A stretch of DNA of 32,848 bases from Smithella sp. (GTDB lineage Bacteria > Desulfobacterota > Syntrophia > Syntrophales > Smithellaceae): positions 1 to 32,848 of the forward strand of contig JAGOMJ010000026.1 in NCBI GenBank assembly GCA_017993615.1. The letters run 5' to 3'. The notes under the pieces are model-generated. The model did no database searches, was not told the origin of the DNA, and was given only the letters and a program-made list of their open reading frames with translations. Both the position numbers and the translations under genes were made by a program. This document shows, one piece after another, positions 9,065-16,675 of this stretch; the stretch's first letter is position 1, and each line of letters opens with the position of its first letter.

Positions 9065-10996
9065 TCATTCATGGAAAAACAAATCGGGCCTTTCCTGAAA
9101 CGCCTTTTCCTTTAAACGGATATTGGAATCCATGGCGGTCAAAATTTCCTTCTTCATGAAGAAACCGTCACTTACATTTCTCTTGAAGACATAATAAATG
9201 TATCTACCCGCCCTTGGATCAAGCCGGACATAAAAGTTAAAAACATTTGTCAGAATTTCCGGATTCCGGACATGTTTGAAACGGATCGGGCTGAGACTGA
9301 TGTTGCCCGCTATCGGCTCAATGAGGGGCAACAGCGATTGATGTATCAGGATGGCCGCATTTTTTTCAAAATATAATAAACGCCAGTCGTCTCCGGCTTT
9401 TAAAAAATCAAAAATAAGCGCCATCTGTCTGTAATGAAGGATGGCAATGTTAAAAGGATATTTCTCTCTGAATCGACGGATATCATCCCGGCTGACATGT
9501 CTGATGGTGAATTCCATATAATCGGGAAATACCTGATTTCTGTAAAGGCCGCCGCGCGGATCAATAAACACCTTGTAATCAGGATAAAGCTTCCACAACA
9601 AATATCCGCCGATAACGTAATCGTTGAATATCGGTCCCGGCAGTTTATATTTTTTCAGAAATTCAACTTCCTCAACCGGCACGTAACCGTCAAGATCCCT
9701 TCCGAACCATTTATCGTCCGCCCCGTATTTTATGTTAAAAAAAGAAACCATGCCGAAAAAGAAAATGAAAACCATGATCGAAAAGACCGTCGTCTTGCTG
9801 CCGAATTTGGTCATCTGCAAACGGGAAACCAGCAGATAATAAAAGATAAAGAAAAAGACAATCGGGAAAAAATAGGTTGCCCGACTTGTTTCCATGCCTT
9901 TCCAATACAAAGCCAGACTGACGATGCATAAAGCAAAGTCACACGATTTATGTTTCATCAGATCATAGGCAACAAGAAACGCAATGCTCATCATCATCAG
10001 CGTCAATATCCAGGCCGTCATTCCGACACCGAATAACTCAGGCCCCATTTTCCTTAAATAAGGCCAGAGGCTGGCATAGGCCAGAACAAATTTGTCATAC
10101 GGGCCGGAATAATCTCCCACGCCGACAGCGTTCATGATTGTCGGGACAAGGCTCTTCAAATAGTCAATCCCATAAGGATTGAGCAACGTGGCCGCTCCGG
10201 AAAGAATAAGGGCCAGGCCGAAATGCATCAGATCTTCCGTCTTCAACGATTTTTTCGGGAAAAAAATTCTATTGAGAAACTCGCCGGCAAACGCCAGGCC
10301 GAGAAACGCCAGACCGACAATAAAGGCTCCGTGAAGATTGACCCAAAAAGCGAAAATCGGCGGGAAAAGATAAAAAAGATACCGGTTGCCCCTGATCTTG
10401 ATATGAAAAAAAATATGTGCCGTCCAACAGAATAAGAGTGCGGACAACAATTCGGGCTTGTAATAACGACAGGAGATGGAACAGGCCATGGCAACGGCGG
10501 CGATCACCGTCGCGCTGTTGATATCCAAACGCTGATGGATTGATCGCAGAAAAAGGTAAAAAGAAAGAAAAACGCCGCTGAATATAAGCCATTGAAAAAG
10601 CCACAAGCCGAATCCCTCCGCCCAATGGTAAAACAGATAAACGGCGATGCTTCCCAGACAGGTATTATAAATCCAGGTTGGATCCGTCGGCGTCCAGGAA
10701 AACATTGAGAGATCCATTTTCAGTGTATGGTGCGTGAGATAATATTGCCCGTGCGCCATCTGCCACCACACATCATAATCAATCCGGTCCACCGGATACT
10801 TGAGTAAAATCAGAACCGGAAGAAGGGAGATCATCAGCCACCTCAGATTGACTGATGCTGAAAGTTTTTCAGAAAAAGCAAAAAAAGACGACGCCCGTAA
10901 AGGATGTTGAGGGGCGTCATTGCCCGCAGCAACGGGGTTGCTTCCGTTTTCTTCCCTTTCGTCCATAGAATGGATTTTCCCCCTCGTGTTTTTCAC
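9065..10996 (-). CDS. multi-pass GT-C-like membrane protein, paralogue B
   Basis: This 643-residue protein aligns along its length with paralogue A. Shared blocks include DYDVWWQMAHG (D73, D75, W77-W78), YYLTHHTL, WTPTDPTWIYNT, FGLWLFQWLIF, NLHGAF (220-225), LLNPYGI, FNDYVIGGYLLW (457-468) and KVFIDPR (475-481). About ten or more membrane helices precede a soluble C-terminal domain. Because GT-C enzymes move sugars from polyprenyl phosphate on the outer face of the membrane, pairing with an ArnC-like enzyme in the same operon makes a transferase, or another late glycan step, plausible; this is inference. It starts 35 nt after wecE. The start is uncertain: GTG 10996 lacks a Shine-Dalgarno, while ATG 10966 has AGGGGG about 12 nt upstream and would shorten the protein by 10 residues. 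Confidence 0.75.
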   Translation of the reverse strand: MKNTRGKIHSMDEREENGSNPVAAGNDAPQHPLRASSFFAFSEKLSASVNLRWLMISLLPVLILLKYPVDRIDYDVWWQMAHGQYYLTHHTLKMDLSMFSWTPTDPTWIYNTCLGSIAVYLFYHWAEGFGLWLFQWLIFSGVFLSFYLFLRSIHQRLDINSATVIAAVAMACSISCRYYKPELLSALLFCWTAHIFFHIKIRGNRYLFYLFPPIFAFWVNLHGAFIVGLAFLGLAFAGEFLNRIFFPKKSLKTEDLMHFGLALILSGAATLLNPYGIDYLKSLVPTIMNAVGVGDYSGPYDKFVLAYASLWPYLRKMGPELFGVGMTAWILTLMMMSIAFLVAYDLMKHKSCDFALCIVSLALYWKGMETSRATYFFPIVFFFIFYYLLVSRLQMTKFGSKTTVFSIMVFIFFFGMVSFFNIKYGADDKWFGRDLDGYVPVEEVEFLKKYKLPGPIFNDYVIGGYLLWKLYPDYKVFIDPRGGLYRNQVFPDYMEFTIRHVSRDDIRRFREKYPFNIAILHYRQMALIFDFLKAGDDWRLLYFEKNAAILIHQSLLPLIEPIAGNISLSPIRFKHVRNPEILTNVFNFYVRLDPRAGRYIYYVFKRNVSDGFFMKKEILTAMDSNIRLKEKAFQERPDLFFHE

Positions 10997-11031
10997 AATA
11001 GAAATTCATTTACCCTGCAGCATATCCGGCA

Positions 11032-12183
11032 TCAACGGACCCGATAAAAATCCATGATGGCCCTGACAACAGCCTGGACATCTTCTTCCGTCATCGCGTA
11101 GTAAAGGGGCAAACGCAAAAGACAGTTGCTGATCGCGGTCGTTACCTCCAAGGCGCCGCACGTCCTTGCGTATACTTTCCCGGCCGGAGAACTGTGCAGC
11201 GGCACATAATGAAAAAAGGCCGAGATCCCCCGGTCTTTCAAAAAAGAGGCCAGGTCGATTCTTTCTCTTAAAGATCCGGTGATCACATAAAAAATGTGAC
11301 CGTTGCGGAAACAATCGTCGCGTTGAGTCGGAAGCCGGATCAGCCCTTTTTCCTCCAGCGGCTCCAATTGCTTCCAATATACATCATAAATCGCATTGCG
11401 TCGGGAGATCATTTGATCGACGTTTTCCATCTGGGCATAAAGAAATGCGGCAATGATATCGCTGGGAAGATAGGAAGACCCGACATCAACCCAGGTGTAT
11501 TGACTTAAGCCTTTCCGAACAAACTGACTGCGGTTGGTGCCCTTTTCCCGGATGATTTCCGCCCGTTCGACATACTTTTCATCATTGATCAGCAATGCGC
11601 CGCCTTCCCCCGAAATCATGCTTTTCGTTTCGTGAAATGAGCAGGCGCCGAAATGTCCGATGCTTCCCAATGGCCGTCCTTTATAGGAACACAGGATGCC
11701 GTGCGCCGCGTCTTCAATCACGAACAGCTGATGCCGACGGGCGATATCCGCAATAACATCCATCTCACAGGGAACGCCGGCGTAATGCACCGGCAGAATG
11801 ACTCTGGTGCGCGGCGTCACAGCGGCCTCAATCAGCGCCTCATCAAGATTGAGCGTGTCGGGCCGGATATCGATAAATACAGGGATTCCGCCCCGCAAAA
11901 CAAAAGCATTGGCTGTCGATGCAAAAGTATAGGACGGCATGATAATTTCATCGCCAGGCTGAATATCCGCCAGCATTGCCGAAATTTCCAGAGCCGCTGT
12001 ACACGAATGCGTCAGGAGCGCTTTGCGGCAATGAAGTTTTTCTTCCAGCCAGATCTGACATTTTTTTGTAAAGGGACCGTCTCCGGCAGTATGGTTGTTT
12101 TCCATCACCGCCCGGGCAATATAAATAAGTTCCTTGTCAGCGATATACGGCTTATTAAAAGGAATCTCGATTTTATTCTTCAC
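11032..12183 (-). CDS. wecE: dTDP-4-amino-4,6-dideoxygalactose transaminase
   Basis: This is a PLP-dependent sugar aminotransferase (DegT/DnrJ/EryC1 class) that converts dTDP-4-keto-6-deoxyglucose to dTDP-4-amino-4,6-dideoxygalactose with glutamate as donor. The 383 residues match enterobacterial WecE over long stretches recalled from the E. coli sequence: HSCTAALE, QPGDEIIMPSYTF, STANAFVLRGG, RPDTLN, VHYAGVPCEMD, EIIREKGTNRSQF and VGSSYLPSDI. The Schiff-base lysine is K187 in SFHETK and the cofactor-ring aspartate is D158 in EDAAHG. The start is GTG 12183, with GGAG about 10 nt upstream; the nearby ATG is out of frame and closes at once. The rmlA/rmlB genes that make its substrate are not in the window, so dTDP-glucose and its 4-keto product must come from elsewhere. 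Confidence 0.93.
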   Translation of the reverse strand: MKNKIEIPFNKPYIADKELIYIARAVMENNHTAGDGPFTKKCQIWLEEKLHCRKALLTHSCTAALEISAMLADIQPGDEIIMPSYTFASTANAFVLRGGIPVFIDIRPDTLNLDEALIEAAVTPRTRVILPVHYAGVPCEMDVIADIARRHQLFVIEDAAHGILCSYKGRPLGSIGHFGACSFHETKSMISGEGGALLINDEKYVERAEIIREKGTNRSQFVRKGLSQYTWVDVGSSYLPSDIIAAFLYAQMENVDQMISRRNAIYDVYWKQLEPLEEKGLIRLPTQRDDCFRNGHIFYVITGSLRERIDLASFLKDRGISAFFHYVPLHSSPAGKVYARTCGALEVTTAISNCLLRLPLYYAMTEEDVQAVVRAIMDFYRVR

Positions 12184-12304
12184 AGTTCATTTTCTCCACA
12201 CCGTGTCCATTTTCAGCCGTGATTTTTCTAAAGACGATCAGGCTCCTGTCCGAAGGCATAACCCCGACCGGGCAGGGTCGAAACTCAATAAGGGTATTGC
12301 TTTC

Positions 12305-13075
12305 TTACGTCATCCGGATCTGATCTGTCACCACGTAGAGAGGTTTCCCTCTGGAGGCATTGAAAAATCGAAACAACGAAAACATTTTCAACGGATGATC
12401 GCCGGAGGAAGCAAGAATATCCACAGCCAGAGATAATCTTCGGCTGAATGTATAGCCCGATTTTCCATAAGGCCGTTTATCGTGTTCCACGTCAAGGGGT
12501 ATCACGTCGAAGCCCGCCCGTCTGACCAGCAACGGCAGATAGAAAGATTGTTCAGGCAATTTTTTTATTTTATCAATAACCTGTCGGGAATAAATGCCGA
12601 AATTGGACTGCGCCGCATCACTATTCTGGCGGGTTACCCATTTCAAAAGACCGTGGAAGATATATGAAAATATGCGCTTGATGGTTTCATCGCGCCTTTC
12701 CACCCGACGGCCGATCACAACATTATATCCTTCCTGCGCTTTTCCCCAGAAGCGGGGAATCTCTTCCGGACGGTCCTGCAGATCACAATCCATGACGACT
12801 ACCCATTGTCCGTGCGCCACATCCACCCCGGCTTTAATCGCATTGTGCTGGCCAACGTTCTTCGCAAGTTTCAGACCGATTACCCGGGAATCCTTCTTCG
12901 CCATGGCGCCGATGATCTCCCATGGTTTTCCCGGTCCGCAGTCATCGATCAGAATAAATTCGAAATTTTCCGAAATCGGGCTGACCGCAGCAACAGTCCG
13001 ACAATAAAGAGGCATCAGGGTGATATCGCTTCCATAGACCGGCACAACAATGGACATATCCGGATTTCCAGCCAT
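12305..13075 (-). CDS. ArnC/DPM1-like family 2 glycosyltransferase
   Basis: The GT-A catalytic domain begins at once (MSIVVPVYG) and has IDD (43-45), NVGQHNAIKAG (73-83), the metal/nucleotide motif DCDLQDRPEEIPR (D96, D98) and the acceptor-side segment RPYGKSGYTFSRR. These match undecaprenyl-phosphate Ara4FN transferase ArnC and other polyprenyl-phosphate sugar synthases more than generic GT2 enzymes. Such enzymes load a nucleotide sugar onto a polyprenyl phosphate at the inner membrane. At 256 residues it stops at HPLKMFSLFRFF plus a polar tail, where ArnC continues into two membrane helices, so it is a DPM1-like catalytic-only form or a C-terminal truncation. The ATG at 13075 has AAGGGG 6 nt upstream. 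A 121-nt gap separates it from wecE. It heads the minus-strand glycan block. Confidence 0.85.
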   Translation of the reverse strand: MAGNPDMSIVVPVYGSDITLMPLYCRTVAAVSPISENFEFILIDDCGPGKPWEIIGAMAKKDSRVIGLKLAKNVGQHNAIKAGVDVAHGQWVVVMDCDLQDRPEEIPRFWGKAQEGYNVVIGRRVERRDETIKRIFSYIFHGLLKWVTRQNSDAAQSNFGIYSRQVIDKIKKLPEQSFYLPLLVRRAGFDVIPLDVEHDKRPYGKSGYTFSRRLSLAVDILASSGDHPLKMFSLFRFFNASRGKPLYVVTDQIRMT

Positions 13076-13296
13076 CAAGAACCCCTTGCAAATGATTGAC
13101 CAACAAAATTTACTGATATTTTAAGGTTTTGGACATGAACCTTTACATAACTTACCATCATTTTCAACTCTTTTGTATGTTGATTTTTTTTCAAAACCGG
13201 ACTGTAAGAAAAAGCCGCTTTAGCAAAAAGCAATCAAAAATGATTTGGTTTTTCATAATCCCGGAGATTTCCCTCAAGAGCCTTTCGGAACAGATT

Positions 13297-14655
13297 TCAG
13301 TCCACCCTGATCAGCATGGCGTCGCCCTGTGCGTGCCCGGAACAAATCCCGCAGACGCCCCAGCCGCCGCCTCGTCTTCTCAATTCGTAACCCAGCGTCA
13401 TTAAAATCCGAGCACCGGTCGCTCCGATGGGATGACCGTAAGCAATCGCCCCGCCGTTGACGTTGACTTTTTTAAACATTGTTTCCCTGGACATGCCCAG
13501 TATCGAACGGCAGCTTACCAGTGCGACTGCGGCAAAGGCTTCATTAATTTCAATGACCTCCATCTGATCAAGCGTCATGTCATTCTGATCCAGAATCTTT
13601 TTGATGGCCAACCCCGGAACAGTGGCGATGTCCTTGGTCGGCTGGGAAACTTCAGCGTAATCCACGAGGGTAAAAATAGGCTTCAATCCCAGCTCATCAG
13701 CTTTCGCCCTGCTCATTAACAGACAGACATCTCCGCCGTCATTGACGCCGGGAGCATTCCCGGCGGTTACACTGCCGGGCCGGCCGGTAACGGTACTCGT
13801 ATGATTAAATACGGGAGGAAGTTTCGCCAGCCCCTCAAGCGTCGTTTCCGGACGCGGCCCCTCGTCTTTGTCCATGATCAATATTGCTTTGCCCTGCCGG
13901 ACTTCAACCGGAAAAACTTCGTCATCCAGTCTGCCTTCCTGCATGGCACGTACCGCGTTCATCTGGGAATTAAGCGCCCATTCATCCTGCTCCTGTCTGG
14001 AAAATCCGAATTCATCCGCAACTTCCGAGCCATGAATGGCCATATGCCGGTTATAGAACGCATCCCAGAGGCCGTCGTAAACCATTGAATCGACAACCCG
14101 TCCGTTGGGCAGAGCCATTTTCGCTCCCCAGCGCATGTCCGGCAGAACAAAAGGACAGTTGCTCATGCTTTCCTGCCCGCCTGCAATACAGATCTCCGCG
14201 CGCCCCAAAAGAATCATCTGAAAAGCCAGATCAACTGTTTTGATGCCGGACGAACAGACCTTGTTGACCGTTATAGACGGAACAAATTCCGGCACACCCG
14301 CAAGAATCGTAGCTTGTCGACCCGGTATCTGGCCGCAGCCGGCGGGAACTACCTGTCCCATAAAAATATAGTCAACATCCGACGGGGCCACTTTGCCCCC
14401 GGTGCGCCGCAAGACTTCTTTAATGGCCATGGCGCCGAGCTCCATAGCCGAAAAATTCTTTAACGCACCGCCCGAACGGCCGTAAGGCGTTCGACAGGCC
14501 TCGACACAGACCACCTCTCGAAACCGGGCATGAGGATTCTTCATTTTCCGGCCCATTGTTGAAAAGTCCGGTTTTCTCTCTCCGAATTTCGCTATCGGCG
14601 CGTCTTTATAGATATCCGATTTTTTTCTTTCCAGTTTCTGCGGGATTTTAGCCAT
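13297..14655 (-). CDS. acetyl-CoA C-acetyltransferase (thiolase)
   Basis: Thiolases interconvert two acetyl-CoA and acetoacetyl-CoA, or cleave 3-ketoacyl-CoA in beta-oxidation. The acyl-accepting cysteine is C134 in NKVCSSG, with NEAFA at 371-375 and the histidine H408 in YGHPIGATGAR. The last cysteine block reads CGICSGHAQGDA (435-446) instead of the usual C-GGG-G-A, a variant loop with two cysteines. The 452-residue protein carries about 45 extra N-terminal residues, rich in Lys and Arg, before the normal start (FREVVCVEACRTPYGRSGG). The ATG at 14655 has GGGGAGG 8 nt upstream; an in-frame ATG at 14691 with AGGG upstream is possible. A 221-nt gap before the glycosyltransferase suggests a separate transcription unit, although I found no clear terminator there. 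Confidence 0.88.
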   Translation of the reverse strand: MAKIPQKLERKKSDIYKDAPIAKFGERKPDFSTMGRKMKNPHARFREVVCVEACRTPYGRSGGALKNFSAMELGAMAIKEVLRRTGGKVAPSDVDYIFMGQVVPAGCGQIPGRQATILAGVPEFVPSITVNKVCSSGIKTVDLAFQMILLGRAEICIAGGQESMSNCPFVLPDMRWGAKMALPNGRVVDSMVYDGLWDAFYNRHMAIHGSEVADEFGFSRQEQDEWALNSQMNAVRAMQEGRLDDEVFPVEVRQGKAILIMDKDEGPRPETTLEGLAKLPPVFNHTSTVTGRPGSVTAGNAPGVNDGGDVCLLMSRAKADELGLKPIFTLVDYAEVSQPTKDIATVPGLAIKKILDQNDMTLDQMEVIEINEAFAAVALVSCRSILGMSRETMFKKVNVNGGAIAYGHPIGATGARILMTLGYELRRRGGGWGVCGICSGHAQGDAMLIRVD

Positions 14656-14821
14656 ACAATTTTCCTCCCCTTTTTGTGTTTCGCTTTTCATAAAACACCC
14701 TATAAACCAGGATGAAAAATTTTTCACTTGTTTTTGCACAGGGCATTTTTAAAATCAACGGGTTTAACGGATTTTTCCGGAAGATGAACAAAAAAACCGC
14801 CGGATGGATCCAATAATGGGA

Positions 14822-14848
14822 TTGACGAAAGCAGAATAATGCTATAAA
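14822..14848 (+). promoter_or_regulatory. weak candidate promoter for the VTT-protein/bioB pair
   Basis: TTGACG (14822-14827) and TATAAA (14843-14848) lie 50-75 nt before the start at 14898. The 15-nt spacing is shorter than the preferred 17, so support is limited. Confidence 0.3.
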
Positions 14849-14897
14849 AAATCGCCAACCGGTTCAAATCAAGCAATTGTAAGGATCAAAACCATCC

Positions 14898-15602
14898 ATG
14901 GACAAACGCCTGGCTTACAGAATTTTCTTTTTATTTTTGTTCATTGCCTTGTCGGCCATCATCTTTATTCATTATGATTTACACCATCTATTCCGAGACC
15001 GGGACAGGCTGGTCAATTTTATTCTTTCCTATCCTTACGACCAGTTTATTTTTATTCTTGTGCAGATCATTCAGGTCGTTGCCGCCCCGATTCCTGGCGA
15101 ACTGACCGGCATCATCGGCGGTTATCTTTACGGACCGCTGTGGGGAACTCTTTATTCAACCATCGGTCTAACAATTGGGTCATGGATTGCCTTCATGCTG
15201 GCCCGGTTTTTTGGGGAACCGCTTCTGGAAAATGTGGTTAAGAAAGAGGTTTTTGACAAATTTGATCACTTTATGGAACACAAGGGTCTGCTGGTCTCCT
15301 TCCTGCTTTTTCTCATTCCCGGCTTTCCCAAGGATTATCTATGCTACATCATGGGAGTCAGCCGCATACCGGTCGGAACGTTCATTATCATCTCCACAGC
15401 CGGCCGCATTTTCGGCACCATCATGCTTTCGATTACCGGCAACGTCGCCCGCAACGGGCAGTACATCCTTCTGACGGTTATTCTGATTCTGGGTGTAACG
15501 GTTTTTATTGCGGTTTATTATTATCATGACCAGCTCATTAACATACTGAAAAAAGAAGGGGCCAAACTCGGTCATGTAAAAAAAGAGAGAAAGTCAAAAT
15601 GA
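14898..15602 (+). CDS. VTT/TVP38-TMEM64 (DedA-like) membrane protein
   Basis: The 234-residue inner-membrane protein has about five or six hydrophobic segments. The VTT (SNARE-associated/DedA-like) core is visible as PIPGELTGIIGGYLYGPLWGTLYSTIG, then ARFFGEPLLENV and a second re-entrant region, LLFLIPGFPKDYLCYIMG (positions ~45-170). Relatives act in lipid handling, membrane homeostasis or undecaprenyl-phosphate recycling; the substrate here is unknown. The stop overlaps the bioB start (ATGA at 15599-15602), so the two are translationally coupled. The ATG at 14898 has AAGGA about 12 nt upstream, a long spacing. The basic C-terminal tail (KKERKSK) fits a cytoplasmic end. Confidence 0.85.
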   Translation: MDKRLAYRIFFLFLFIALSAIIFIHYDLHHLFRDRDRLVNFILSYPYDQFIFILVQIIQVVAAPIPGELTGIIGGYLYGPLWGTLYSTIGLTIGSWIAFMLARFFGEPLLENVVKKEVFDKFDHFMEHKGLLVSFLLFLIPGFPKDYLCYIMGVSRIPVGTFIIISTAGRIFGTIMLSITGNVARNGQYILLTVILILGVTVFIAVYYYHDQLINILKKEGAKLGHVKKERKSK

Positions 15603-16663
15603 ATTTCGTCGATCACTTAAAAAACAAAATTATCCGGCAATCGCGTTTCATCACCCCGGCCGAGGCTATGGAGCTGTTCATTGAAGCGTCCGGCTTCTGT
15701 TGGTCGGTTCTGGCCGCTGCTTCCGAAATCCGGGAACATTTCAAGGGAAAGAAAATTATTTTCTGCGGAATCACCAACGCCAAATCCGGACGATGCCCGG
15801 AAGACTGCATGTTCTGCGCGCAATCCTCGCATTACAAAACGACGGCACACTCGTATCCTCTGAAAAAATCCGCACAAATCATTGCCGATGCTGAAAAGGC
15901 GGTCAGAAACGGAGCGGAATGTTTCGGCATCGTAACCAGCGGCAAACAGTTAAAGTCGAAAAAAGAAAGGCTGGAAATCATCAGAGCCATTCAGGGCGTC
16001 CGCGAAACAGGTCTTTTCCCCTGTGCCTCACTGGGAATGATCGACAAAGCAACGGCTATGGAGCTCAAAGCGGCCGGGCTGTTCCGTTATCATCATAACC
16101 TGGAGACATCGCGGAGTTTTTTTAAAACCGTCTGCACCACGCATGATTACGAGGAAAGCGTCAAAACACTCTGTGCGGCTAAAGAAGCCGGTTTGTCGGT
16201 TTGTTCGGGCGCTCTGATCGGCATGGGGGAAAACATTTCTCATCGCATTGAACTGGCTCAAACCTTGAGAAAACTTGATGTCGACTCCGTTCCTCTGAAT
16301 ATCCTTCATCCGGTCAAGGGCACACCTTTGAGTCATATGCGAGCGTTACCGCCCATGGAAATCCTGATGACCCTCGCCGTTTTCCGTTTCATGCTTCCGG
16401 ACAGGGACATCCGGCTCTGCGGCGGAAAGGAAAAAAATCTGCGTCAATTGCTTCCCCTGGGTATTGTGGCGGGCGCCAATGCTCTGATGACCGGTGATTA
16501 TCTGACAACGGCGGGGCGAAACAGTTCTCTGGATCACGAGATGATTGCTGATCTGGGGCTTACTGCGACGCGGGAACGGATTACCTGCACATGCAACATC
16601 GAAAAGCACAGCCGGCCGGTGGCCCGTCAAAAAAGACGACCGGTTCAAAAGCACCCTTCATAA
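15599..16663 (+). CDS. bioB: biotin synthase
   Basis: BioB is a radical SAM enzyme that inserts sulfur into dethiobiotin, the last step of biotin synthesis. The SAM cluster motif is GRCPEDCMFC (C66, C70, C73). The ligands of the sacrificial [2Fe-2S] cluster are also in place: C108 (ECFG), C142 (PCASLG), C202 (VCSGALIGMGE) and the arginine of IRLCGG. NILHPVKGTPL and GANALMTGDYLTT are further family blocks. The protein has 354 residues, close to normal, with a basic C-terminal extension (KRRPVQKHPS). No bioA, bioD or bioF is nearby, so the rest of the pathway is elsewhere or dethiobiotin is imported. Its 3' end overlaps the likely terminator of the converging paaK operon. Confidence 0.95.
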   Translation: MNFVDHLKNKIIRQSRFITPAEAMELFIEASGFCWSVLAAASEIREHFKGKKIIFCGITNAKSGRCPEDCMFCAQSSHYKTTAHSYPLKKSAQIIADAEKAVRNGAECFGIVTSGKQLKSKKERLEIIRAIQGVRETGLFPCASLGMIDKATAMELKAAGLFRYHHNLETSRSFFKTVCTTHDYEESVKTLCAAKEAGLSVCSGALIGMGENISHRIELAQTLRKLDVDSVPLNILHPVKGTPLSHMRALPPMEILMTLAVFRFMLPDRDIRLCGGKEKNLRQLLPLGIVAGANALMTGDYLTTAGRNSSLDHEMIADLGLTATRERITCTCNIEKHSRPVARQKRRPVQKHPS

Positions 16664-16675
16664 TCCCGGTGTCGT
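16629..16675 (-). terminator. intrinsic terminator of the liv-paaK operon
   Basis: Directly after the paaK stop, the minus strand reads ACGAC-a-CCGG, a 22-nt loop, then CCGGTCGT, C and six T (16634-16629). The 9-bp GC-rich stem has one bulged A. It lies within the 3' coding end of bioB on the other strand. Confidence 0.55.

Noticed and set aside
12184..12304. 43-codon in-frame continuation after the glycosyltransferase stop codon
   Set aside because: It is polar, contains no membrane helix and runs into the wecE start; no sign of read-through or recoding.
13080..13100. Sigma54-like GG-N10-GC element (TGG..TTGCA) before the ArnC-like gene
   Set aside because: The implied start would fall at the ribosome-binding site, and only the core bases match; most likely chance.
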